Source: Acidobacteriaceae bacterium
GTDB lineage: Bacteria; Acidobacteriota; Terriglobia; Terriglobales; Acidobacteriaceae
Length of the DNA: 18,952 bases
NCBI GenBank assembly: GCA_003162255.1
Contig: PMMJ01000180.1
Location: 1 to 18,952, forward strand
Direction of reading: 5' to 3'
Position numbers and translations under genes: made by a program. Below, one piece after another: positions 11,976 through 18,952 of the stretch; position 1 is the stretch's first letter; each line of letters starts with the position of its first letter. Under the pieces are notes generated by a model. It did not search any database. It had not been told where the DNA came from and was given only the letters and a program-made list of their open reading frames with translations.

Positions 11976-13103
11976 ATGACAGACGCTACGATGTTAAATG
12001 ATGGGATGACGGGCACGGCGGCGCGTGTGCGGCTAAATACGGTAATAGAGTACTTTCTCCGCCGCAGCTCGACCGCAGCGGCTAGAGCCGGTCATCAAGC
12101 GAAGCCCGTAATCGCAGCGCTAAAGCGCTGCGCCACCCAAAATCGGGGTCCCGTCTTTGCTGTCGCCGCCTCAGCTGCTGCCACGTCGCTCTGCTTATTG
12201 TTCTTCTCTGCGCCAGCGGCGGCGCAAAATCAGGCGCAAACGCGCCAGCAGTTGCTGCAAGACCTCGACTCGGGCCAGTCGCGGGATGCAGTCCTACTGG
12301 GTCAACAAGCGGTCTCGCGCTGGCCGCTCGATGCGCAATTCCGTCACTATCTGGGCGTGGCCTACTTCAAAACCGGCGATCTCAAGCAGGCGCAGGAGCA
12401 GCTCACACGGGCGCGAGAACTGAATCCGAAAGACTCCGCGACGCACTTTGACCTGGCGCTCGTGTTATTGAGCCATCAGGATTATGCGGGGGCCGCGGAT
12501 GAGCTGGAAGCGGCGATCAAGCTTAGTCCTCCGCAAGCGAATGCGAACGCGAACGCCCTTACACATATCCTGCTGGGGCGCGCGTATCTGAATTCGAATC
12601 GCAGCTTGCAGGCGGTCGACGAGTTCAAGACCGCTCTGCGACTCGACCCGGCCATCAGGCTCGGGCACTACCATCTGGGATTCGCCTACTTCAGCCTCGG
12701 GCGCAACGACGAAGCCATCGGCGAATATAAGGAGGAATTGCGCCGGTCGGGAGAAAGTCCCGCGGTGGTGTGCGAGTTAGGCCGCTCTCTGCTGGAGAGC
12801 GGGAAATACGATGCGGCCGTGACCTACTTGCAGCGGGGCACGGAACTGGACGCGGCGAATCCCGACGTCTGGTACAACCTGGGCAAGGCGCTGGCGCTGG
12901 CGGGGCAGGCGGCTCAGGCGGAATCGCCTTTGCGGAAGGCGGCGGAACTAAACCCGAAGGATCCGAGCCCGCACTATCAACTGGCGCGCGTCCTGGAAAA
13001 ACTTGGCAGAACCGATGAAGCGCGACGCGAACGGGAACGCTTCGCGGTACTCAAGAAGGCGCAACCGGCCACGGCAGGCATGGCCACCGGACGCGACCAG
13101 TGA
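11976..13103 (+). CDS. Exported TPR-repeat protein
   Basis: 375 residues if translation starts at the first ATG. Residues about 88-365 are tetratricopeptide repeats, around seven units, e.g. FRHYLGVAYFKTGDLKQAQE, LTHILLGRAYLNSNRSLQAV and LGHYHLGFAYFSLGRNDEAI. TPRs are protein-protein interaction scaffolds. A hydrophobic export segment ending in AAAQ (about 59-84, FAVAASAAATSLCLLFFSAP) suggests the TPR part is periplasmic. The N-terminus is odd: about 57 mostly basic residues precede the export segment, far longer than a normal signal peptide, and part of them is encoded by a hairpin repeat (12114-12131). No ribosome site is seen at 11976; other starts (ATG at 11991 and 12006, GTG at 12027) are equally weak. 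It ends 12 bp before the ASPIC/UnbV gene, so the two are surely one operon and likely work together. Confidence 0.85.
   Translation: MTDATMLNDGMTGTAARVRLNTVIEYFLRRSSTAAARAGHQAKPVIAALKRCATQNRGPVFAVAASAAATSLCLLFFSAPAAAQNQAQTRQQLLQDLDSGQSRDAVLLGQQAVSRWPLDAQFRHYLGVAYFKTGDLKQAQEQLTRARELNPKDSATHFDLALVLLSHQDYAGAADELEAAIKLSPPQANANANALTHILLGRAYLNSNRSLQAVDEFKTALRLDPAIRLGHYHLGFAYFSLGRNDEAIGEYKEELRRSGESPAVVCELGRSLLESGKYDAAVTYLQRGTELDAANPDVWYNLGKALALAGQAAQAESPLRKAAELNPKDPSPHYQLARVLEKLGRTDEARRERERFAVLKKAQPATAGMATGRDQ
12114..12131. repeat. Hairpin repeat in the 5' part of the TPR gene
   Basis: GCAGCGC-TAAA-GCGCTGC, a perfect 7-bp stem with 4-nt loop. It is embedded in CGAAGCCCGTAATC on the left and GCCACCCAAAATCG on the right, wording that resembles interspersed repeats rather than signal-peptide coding sequence. 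The stretch 12072-12090 (CCGCAGCGGCTAGAGCCGG) is similar. Only one full copy is in the window, so family membership is inferred. Confidence 0.4.
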
Positions 13104-13115
13104 TGATCCAGAACA

Positions 13116-15002
13116 ATGATGCTCCAGAACACTGAAAGCGATTCAACGATAGCGACGATGAGAAACCTGCGCGTCACGGTGGCGGCGGCCGTCCTGCTGA
13201 TGGCACTGATACTGCACGGATCTGGGCAGACGGCTGCGCCAAAGAACCCTGCATCGACAAGCAAAGTTCCAGCAGCGAAGCCTGCGGCGGCTGCACAAAA
13301 GCCGGACGCGAAGACTCCCGCGGCCAATCCACCGCCGTTCGTTGACGTGACGCGGACGGCTGGAATTGATTTTCACGTGACTTGCGGCAGCCGGGAGAAG
13401 CTCTACATTGTGGAAACCCAGTGCGGTGGCGCCGCCGCGTTCGACTACGACAACGACGGATGGGTGGATATTCTTCTGGTTGACGGCTCGACCATCGAAG
13501 ACTACCGGGCGGGCAAGTGCCATCCGCCGCGGCTTTATCACAACAACCATGACGGTACGTTTACCGACGTCTCGGCGAAGTCTGGCTTGAATTTTTGCGG
13601 TTGGGGATACGGTGTGTCGATCGGCGACTACGATAACGACGGCTGGGAAGACGTCTACATTACCGGCTTCCATGGATCGGCGCTTTACCACAACAACCAC
13701 GACGGCACCTTCACCGACGTCACCGTCAAAGCCGGCGTCGCCAATGCCGATGGTTGGGGAACGAGTGCGGCTTTCGGCGATTATGACAACGATGGCAACC
13801 TCGATCTCTATGTCGCCAACTACGTGGACCTGGATATCAACAACCTGCCCGAGTTCGGCAACGGCGTGTTCTGCCAGTATCGCGGCATCCCGGTCAATTG
13901 CGGGCCGCGCGGATTGAAGGGCGGCCGCGACCGTCTCTACCACAACAATGGCGACGGCACCTTTACCGATGTCACGGAGAAGCTCGGCATCGACACCGGA
14001 AGCTACTACGGGCTGGGCGTGTTGTGGCTGGATTACGACAAAGACGGCTGCCTCGATCTTTACGTATCCAACGACTCTTCGCCGAGCCTGCTCTATCACA
14101 ACGATTGCAAGGGTGGATTCACCGAGGTCGGTGCCGAGGCAGGCGTGGCCTACAGTTCCGACGGGCGAGAACAGGCCGGCATGGGCATCGACTCGGCCGA
14201 CTATGATCGCGATGGCTGGCCCGACATCGCGAAGAACAACTTTTCCGACGATGACAACAATCTCTATCACAACGATCGCAATGGCGAGTTCACTGACCTT
14301 GCGGGCGCGGCGGGCGTGGGCGCCATCAGCAATCCCTATCTGGGTTTTGGCGTGAAGTTCCTCGATTACGACAATGACGGCTGGCCCGACATTTTCATCG
14401 CCAACGGCCACGTGGATGCGCAGGTGGAAGGGCAGTCGTTCGGCGTAGGCTACGCCGAGCAGCCGTTTCTGTTTCACAATCTGTCGGCCGACAAATCGAC
14501 GGCCGGAAAGTTCGAAGAAGTCGGACAGAAATCGGGCGGCGCGCTGGCCAGGAAATATGTGGGCCGCGCGGCCTTGACGGCGGATTTCTGGAATCGCGGC
14601 CGCCAGGACCTGCTGATGACCACCGTCGATGCTTCCCCGGTGCTGCTGCGCAACCAAGTTCCGTCTCCCGGCCACTGGCTGCGGATCAAGACCATCGGCA
14701 GCAAGTCGAACCGCGATGGCTTCGGCGCCAAGGTCGAGATCACGGCCGAGGGCTCAACCCGCTATGCGGAGGTGCGCGCCGGCAGCAGCTTCGAGAGTTC
14801 GAGCGATCCGCGTGTGCATTTTGGCTTGGGCGCGGCGACCAGAGTCGATGGAATCGTCGTTCGCTGGCCGAGCGGGCAAGTCGACAAACTGGGACCGGAG
14901 CCGGCGGATCAGGAGCTAGTCGTCCAGGAAGGACGCGGCGTGATTGCCCGAGATCCGGAAAGAAATCCTTCGGGACCCCCGCCGGTTGCCGCCAGGCACT
15001 GA
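13116..15002 (+). CDS. Exported CRTAC1-type protein: FG-GAP/VCBS repeats plus ASPIC/UnbV domain
   Basis: 628 residues from the ATG at 13116. The signal peptide begins at the in-frame ATG at 13158 (MRNLRVTVAAAVLLMALIL), so the true start is probably 13158 (614 residues). An Ala/Pro/Lys-rich linker (about 38-73) follows. Residues about 110-430 contain six calcium-binding D-x-D-x-D-G loops of FG-GAP/VCBS type, such as FDYDNDGWVDILLVDG, GDYDNDGWEDVYITG and LDYDKDGCLDLYVSND; they should build a calcium-stabilised beta-propeller outside the cytoplasm. Residues about 520-605 form the ASPIC/UnbV domain (HWLRIKTIGSKSNRDGFGAK through IVVRWPSGQVDKL). Function in bacteria is unknown; a carbohydrate or surface-polymer binding role is often guessed. 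The gene follows the TPR gene by 12 bp and precedes a TonB-dependent receptor. In many acidobacterial proteins TPR and ASPIC/UnbV parts are fused; here they are separate. Confidence 0.92.
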   Translation: MMLQNTESDSTIATMRNLRVTVAAAVLLMALILHGSGQTAAPKNPASTSKVPAAKPAAAAQKPDAKTPAANPPPFVDVTRTAGIDFHVTCGSREKLYIVETQCGGAAAFDYDNDGWVDILLVDGSTIEDYRAGKCHPPRLYHNNHDGTFTDVSAKSGLNFCGWGYGVSIGDYDNDGWEDVYITGFHGSALYHNNHDGTFTDVTVKAGVANADGWGTSAAFGDYDNDGNLDLYVANYVDLDINNLPEFGNGVFCQYRGIPVNCGPRGLKGGRDRLYHNNGDGTFTDVTEKLGIDTGSYYGLGVLWLDYDKDGCLDLYVSNDSSPSLLYHNDCKGGFTEVGAEAGVAYSSDGREQAGMGIDSADYDRDGWPDIAKNNFSDDDNNLYHNDRNGEFTDLAGAAGVGAISNPYLGFGVKFLDYDNDGWPDIFIANGHVDAQVEGQSFGVGYAEQPFLFHNLSADKSTAGKFEEVGQKSGGALARKYVGRAALTADFWNRGRQDLLMTTVDASPVLLRNQVPSPGHWLRIKTIGSKSNRDGFGAKVEITAEGSTRYAEVRAGSSFESSSDPRVHFGLGAATRVDGIVVRWPSGQVDKLGPEPADQELVVQEGRGVIARDPERNPSGPPPVAARH

Positions 15003-15350
15003 CCTGCGAGTTTCTCTGAAAACGGGGCGCCATCCGGGAGGCGTTCGGGACCAGCGGCGGTCGGAAGCGCGAGGAACTCAGCAATGCGCCCGAGTGTCTA
15101 CGGAATTTTATATCTTCCCGTAACCTGCCATCCAGTTATTCATAAGTACAGCCGCCATTGTGCTCGTAAGTACTTGAAAGACTGGGTTCCGCTGTTTGGT
15201 ACAAGAAGTGCCCCGCTAGCACAAACGCATTAGCTATTGCTGTTTCCGGAGCAAGCGAGGTTGTCTTAAGTTCTTACCCGGAAACACAAACAGAATCAGC
15301 AAGATGGGATGAAGCTGACGATTAGCTTTTCTAAGGGCAAGGGTTGGCGA
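15003..15350 (+). other. Long non-coding leader region upstream of the receptor
   Basis: This 348-bp stretch between the ASPIC/UnbV stop and the candidate riboswitch shows no convincing reading frame. Visible structure is a direct repeat TAAGTAC at 15143-15149 and 15167-15173 (24-bp period), and an inverted repeat TGTTTCCGG (15241-15249) / CCGGAAACA (15278-15286) around a 28-nt loop. I found no clear terminator for the upstream operon and no convincing promoter. The receptor promoter probably lies here, since the candidate aptamer at 15351-15458 needs to be transcribed. Confidence 0.4.
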
Positions 15351-15458
15351 ACTTTTAATCGATAGCAAGGCGGCACACCCGACTCATGGGATCACCGTTG
15401 ATGGGACTGCAAAGCCCGGGCCGCAACCAGTGGGCAATATAAGGTAGGCAACGAAAGT
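15351..15458 (+). ncRNA. Candidate GEMM-I-like cyclic-dinucleotide riboswitch
   Basis: The order of short blocks matches the GEMM-I (c-di-GMP-I / cGAMP) aptamer as I remember it from the Vibrio Vc2 RNA. GCA (15365-15367) is followed by GGCACACC (15372-15379; the model has GGCAAACC). Then come GGGACTGCAAAGCC (15403-15416; model GGGACGCAAAGCC), GGCC (15419-15422), AACCA (15425-15429) and GGTAGG (15443-15448). GGC/GCC and CC/GG can pair as in the first aptamer hairpin, leaving ACA opposite GACTGCAAA. ACTTT (15351-15355) can pair with AAAGT (15454-15458) as an outer stem. Against it: the apical part between CC and GG is 23 nt with no GNRA tetraloop, one base is inserted, and the 3' GGGUUACCG-like block is not clear. 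It ends 59 nt before the receptor ATG, room for a translation-control platform. Confidence 0.45.
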
Positions 15459-15517
15459 CTCCGTGCATTCGTGCATACGACAACAATCACGTGCCACAGT
15501 TCCCAGGGGGTAGGTAA

Positions 15518-18500
15518 ATGAAAAGATTGCAGTTTTGCCTCGCAGCATTTGCTTTCCTAGCCATGATGTTCAGCTTGCCCGCGTGGGCACAATCATCGTC
15601 AACCGGTAGTGTTGTCGGCGTGGTTACCGACCAGACGGGAGCTGTGGTGGAGGGGGTCGCGGTCACGCTCACAGATGTCACGACCAACAACTCGCGAACC
15701 ACTACTACCAACGCCAGCGGGCGCTACCTCTACGTGAACGTCAACCCGGGCATCTACACCATCGCTGTTACTAAGGCGGGGTTTGCAACGTCGAAGACTG
15801 AGCGCCAGGAGGTAAAGGTCGGACTCACTCTTACGGCCGATTTATCTCTACAGGTTGGCGCGGCGAATATTGTAGTGGAAGTACAAAGCGTTGGCGCCGA
15901 ACTGCAGACACTGAATTCGACGATTGGCAACGAGGTCACTGGCGAGGCTTTGGAGAACTTGCCGGCCCTTGGCCGCGATACCAGTTCATTCGTCACCATG
16001 CAAGCTGGCGTGAGCCCTGACGGCAGCGCTGCCGGAACGGTGGTGGACCAGGCAGTTTTCTCGCTCGACGGCGGCAACAACAGCAACGACATGGACGGCA
16101 GTTCGGGCGTTTACAATAAAAATTTTGGCAACGATCCCGCCGGTGGATTGTTCGACAATCCGAATAATCCCATCAGCGGCGCCAACGCCGGGATCAACGG
16201 GGGCCAGCCCTCGGGTGTGATGCCCACCCCGATCGACAGCGTCGAAGAGTTCAAAGTCTCGACCACGAACCAGACCGCCGACTTCAACAACTCGTCCGGC
16301 ATGCAGGTGTCGATCGTCACCAAGCGCGGCACCAACGCCTGGCACGGCACGGGCTACGAGTATTACTGGGACAACAACTTCTCGGGCAATACCTGGGAGA
16401 ATAATCAATCGGGAACGCCGGTACCGGACTGGCACAGAAGCTGGTTCGGAGTCGCGGTTGGCGGCCCCATCCTTCCCAAAGAGATTCTCGGCGGCAAAAC
16501 CTACCTCTTTTTCAATTACCAGGGCGCGCGCTGGCCCAACTCGGAGACCATCACCAAACTTGTCCCCAGTACTGACATGCGCAACGGGATCCTGCACGAT
16601 CCCGCCAACCCTGCGACAACTTACAACCTGAACACCCTGGATCCACGGGGCATTGGGATCAATTCCTACGCGCAGCAGTTGTGGACCACGTATATGCCGG
16701 CCCCCAATGCGGGGACGGTTAACCCTTGTGGTGGGCTCACGGGCGACAATTTCTGCGACGGGGTCAACACGCTCGCCTTCACGGCGAATATGGCTATTCC
16801 ACAGAACGACAACTTCGCGGTGGCGCGCCTTGACCACGACTTTGGACAGAAGTGGCACTTTACGTCGAGCTACCGCTTATACCATCTCAAACGTGCCACT
16901 GACGATCAGATTGACATCGGAGGATTCTTCTCCGGGGATAAGTTGGGCACCCCAGCTTCCCTCACCAACCGCCCGCAAGTGCCCTGGTATCTTGTCATGG
17001 GGTTGACTACGAACATCAGTTCGCGCGTAACCAATGACTTCCACTACAGCTTCCTGCGCAACTGGTGGCAATGGGGATCGCACGGCGATCCGGCGCAGTT
17101 CTCAACTCTGGGCGCCGCACTCGAACCGTTCGGCGAGAAGCGGAACGACGTAGCCGCTCCCTACAACGTCAACACCCAGCAGACACGCACGCGGTTCTGG
17201 GATGGGAAGGATCATTTCTTCCGCGACGACGTTTCCTGGCTGAAAGGCAACCACCTGTTGCAGTTTGGCGGCCAGTACCAGCATAACTGGAACTACCACC
17301 AGCGCACCGACAACGGCGGGGGTGTCAATTACTACCCCGTGTACCTGCTAGGGGACTCTTCCGGCTCGGGCAGCGTGGACATGACGTCCTTAGGTTCTGC
17401 GTTCAGCAACCCCATCCTTGCCCGCGAGGCAGCCGCAGTCTTGGGTATTGTGACCGACACGCAGCAGGCGTATACCCGCTCCGGTTCGAATTTGCAGCTG
17501 AATGGGCCGCTCGTACCGGCATTCGATAAAGTTACCATTCCCTACTACAACCTGTACCTCAATGACACGTGGCATATGAAACCGTCCCTCACCGTCACCT
17601 ACGGCTTAGGGTGGGCGTTGGAGATGCCGCCCACAGAGGAGAGTGGTAAGCAGGTCATGTTCGTGGGTCCAGACGGCCGGGAGGTCGATACTCAGTCGTA
17701 CCTGGCACAACGCAAGGCAGCGGCGCTCGCCGGGCAGGTTTACAACCCCCAAATCGGTTTTGCCCTGATCGGCAACGTCGCCGGCCACCCGAGCTACGAG
17801 TATAACCCCTTCTATCACGCGTTGAGCCCACGCATTGCCGTAGCTTGGAACCCGTCTTTTAGCAAGGACACAGTGATCCGTGGCGGCTATGGGCGAATCT
17901 ATGGGCGCTTGAACGGCGTGGGCCTGGTGCTGGGCCCACTCCTCAGCCCCGGCCTGATCCAGGCGGTAGGTTGCAGTTTTGTTCTGATGGATGGAACGTG
18001 CGGTGCATCGGGAACAGCGGTCAACGCTAGTAACGCCTTCCGCATCGGAACGGATGGTACGACGGCTCCGATTCCACCCGCAAGCGCGACACTGCCGCAA
18101 CCATTTTACCCGGGCGTGAACGGGTCGGAAGCCCTTACCGCTTCGCCCACGGACCCAAAGTTCCGGCCGAATTCGGCCGACTCGTTTGATTTGACGATTC
18201 AGCATCAGTTTTCCCGCAAGATCTCGGTGGAATTTGGCGGCATTAGTCGTTGGATCCACAACGAGCTTCTGTCGGTCAACCTCAACTCTGTGCCTTACAT
18301 GATGAGCTTAGGCGGGCAACAGTTCAAAACCGCCTATGCCAACATCGAAAAGGCAATGGGTTGTGCGACCTCAGTCACTGCCTGCCAGAATGCAACCGTG
18401 GCGTCAACTCTGGGTAGCCTCTCCCCACAGCCTTTCTTTGAGGCGGCGCTGGCCAACACTGGCTACTGCACTGTCGGGAATTGTACTGCCACTGTTGTCG

Positions 18501-18952
18501 CTAATGAATTCGGCAACCTCCAGAACCAGGCCGCGTGGTCCTTGTGGACTGACTTGGATACTGGAGGTGCTGCGCCGGGATTTAACTTTGCTGCCAGCAC
18601 GATGACCGGTACAGGACAAATCGGGAGCAACGTCGCCATGACTACGAGTCTGGGGCATGGTAATTACAATGCCCTTTTTGCGACCGTGAAATTCAATGAC
18701 TGGAACGGCATCACTCTGCAGAACAACCTCACCTGGAGCAAAGATCTGGGGACGGGAGGCGTCGTTCAGGCCACTAGCGAGCAAGCGGCCGTGGACCCTT
18801 TCAACTTTGACACCCAGTACGGCGCCAACCCTTCCGATCGCAGATTCGTGAACACGATGTTCGTGGTTTACGCGCCGCCGTTCTATCGTGGCCAGCAAGG
18901 CATGCTGGGGCGCATTTTAGGGGGCTGGACCACTTCATTTGTTTTCGCAGCC
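15518..18952 (+). CDS. TonB-dependent receptor with carboxypeptidase-regulatory domain (Oar-like; partial)
   Basis: The frame is open without interruption from the ATG at 15518 to the window edge (1145 residues); the C-terminus is missing. The signal peptide MKRLQFCLAAFAFLAMMFSL ends in AWA-Q (cleavage after residue 24). Residues about 29-112 form a CarboxypepD_reg beta-sandwich (GVVTDQTGAVVEGVAVTL, then NASGRYLYVNVNPGIYTIAV). About 125-290 is the plug: ENLPALGRDTSSFVTMQAGV, then PIDSVEEFKVSTTNQTADF, VSIVTKRGTNAWHGTGYEYY. The remainder is the beta-barrel. Members of this large acidobacterial and myxobacterial family sit in the outer membrane and are thought to import polymers or export/anchor proteins using TonB energy; the substrate cannot be told. 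I did not find a clear TonB box. AGGGGGTAGG just before the ATG is a good ribosome site. Usual family length is roughly 1,100-1,250, so little is missing. Expression may be controlled by the leader RNA at 15351-15458. Confidence 0.93.
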   Translation, partial: MKRLQFCLAAFAFLAMMFSLPAWAQSSSTGSVVGVVTDQTGAVVEGVAVTLTDVTTNNSRTTTTNASGRYLYVNVNPGIYTIAVTKAGFATSKTERQEVKVGLTLTADLSLQVGAANIVVEVQSVGAELQTLNSTIGNEVTGEALENLPALGRDTSSFVTMQAGVSPDGSAAGTVVDQAVFSLDGGNNSNDMDGSSGVYNKNFGNDPAGGLFDNPNNPISGANAGINGGQPSGVMPTPIDSVEEFKVSTTNQTADFNNSSGMQVSIVTKRGTNAWHGTGYEYYWDNNFSGNTWENNQSGTPVPDWHRSWFGVAVGGPILPKEILGGKTYLFFNYQGARWPNSETITKLVPSTDMRNGILHDPANPATTYNLNTLDPRGIGINSYAQQLWTTYMPAPNAGTVNPCGGLTGDNFCDGVNTLAFTANMAIPQNDNFAVARLDHDFGQKWHFTSSYRLYHLKRATDDQIDIGGFFSGDKLGTPASLTNRPQVPWYLVMGLTTNISSRVTNDFHYSFLRNWWQWGSHGDPAQFSTLGAALEPFGEKRNDVAAPYNVNTQQTRTRFWDGKDHFFRDDVSWLKGNHLLQFGGQYQHNWNYHQRTDNGGGVNYYPVYLLGDSSGSGSVDMTSLGSAFSNPILAREAAAVLGIVTDTQQAYTRSGSNLQLNGPLVPAFDKVTIPYYNLYLNDTWHMKPSLTVTYGLGWALEMPPTEESGKQVMFVGPDGREVDTQSYLAQRKAAALAGQVYNPQIGFALIGNVAGHPSYEYNPFYHALSPRIAVAWNPSFSKDTVIRGGYGRIYGRLNGVGLVLGPLLSPGLIQAVGCSFVLMDGTCGASGTAVNASNAFRIGTDGTTAPIPPASATLPQPFYPGVNGSEALTASPTDPKFRPNSADSFDLTIQHQFSRKISVEFGGISRWIHNELLSVNLNSVPYMMSLGGQQFKTAYANIEKAMGCATSVTACQNATVASTLGSLSPQPFFEAALANTGYCTVGNCTATVVANEFGNLQNQAAWSLWTDLDTGGAAPGFNFAASTMTGTGQIGSNVAMTTSLGHGNYNALFATVKFNDWNGITLQNNLTWSKDLGTGGVVQATSEQAAVDPFNFDTQYGANPSDRRFVNTMFVVYAPPFYRGQQGMLGRILGGWTTSFVFAA

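Noticed and set aside
13143..14675. 510-residue open frame on the minus strand, antisense to the FG-GAP gene
   Set aside because: It arises from the repetitive GAC/AAC/GGC codons of the calcium loops read backwards, giving a V/I/A/R-rich product with no domain. The plus-strand product has clear domains and a signal peptide.
15386..15442. 18-codon upstream open frame in the receptor leader
   Set aside because: It has no ribosome site and overlaps the candidate aptamer; short frames of this size are expected by chance.
15986..16858. 290-residue minus-strand open frame opposite the TonB receptor (also 17606-18259 and 18404-18898)
   Set aside because: The receptor frame is uninterrupted over 1145 codons with family motifs, and the antisense products have no recognisable features.

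Overview
The window reads as a piece of an Acidobacteriota chromosome (Terriglobia / Koribacter-like), an inference from gene content. The pointers are a TonB-dependent receptor with an N-terminal carboxypeptidase-regulatory domain, a TPR protein paired with an ASPIC/UnbV (CRTAC1-type) FG-GAP protein, an RsbU-type phosphatase with HAMP domain, and scattered palindromic repeats, including the kind that reads CHPERSEGP when translated. GC content looks high and coding is dense on both strands. I found no phage genes, transposase, tRNA, rRNA or CRISPR array.

Layout. Positions 1-2983 (minus strand) hold a secreted M28-family zinc peptidase cut by the window edge, a TlpA/AhpC-like thiol-disulfide protein, and the adenine glycosylase MutY 18 bp upstream of it. 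From 3159 the plus strand carries a small helical protein, an RlpA lipoprotein (DPBB plus SPOR), a HIT-family hydrolase, a small unknown protein, and a 716-residue membrane-anchored HAMP/PP2C phosphatase. A HigBA toxin-antitoxin pair with a readable promoter/operator follows (7322-7969). A strong bidirectional terminator separates it from convergent minus-strand genes: NADP-type glutamate dehydrogenase, a secreted Kelch-repeat protein, an ICMT/PEMT-like membrane methyltransferase and a DinB-family protein. From 11976 to the right edge the plus strand encodes an exported TPR protein, the ASPIC/UnbV FG-GAP protein 12 bp later, a roughly 515-bp leader, and a large TonB-dependent receptor that runs off the window.

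The most interesting signal is in that leader. Positions 15351-15458 carry an ordered series of short blocks matching the core of GEMM-I (c-di-GMP-I / cGAMP) riboswitches, ending about 60 nt before the receptor start codon. If confirmed, outer-membrane receptor expression would be under cyclic-dinucleotide control. The apical stem does not fit the textbook model, so this remains a candidate.

Other points: two interspersed palindromic repeat families, one apparently embedded in the mutY coding sequence; a hairpin repeat in the 5' coding part of the TPR gene; and several starts that sit 6-7 nt after a -10-like hexamer with no Shine-Dalgarno sequence, suggesting leaderless mRNAs.
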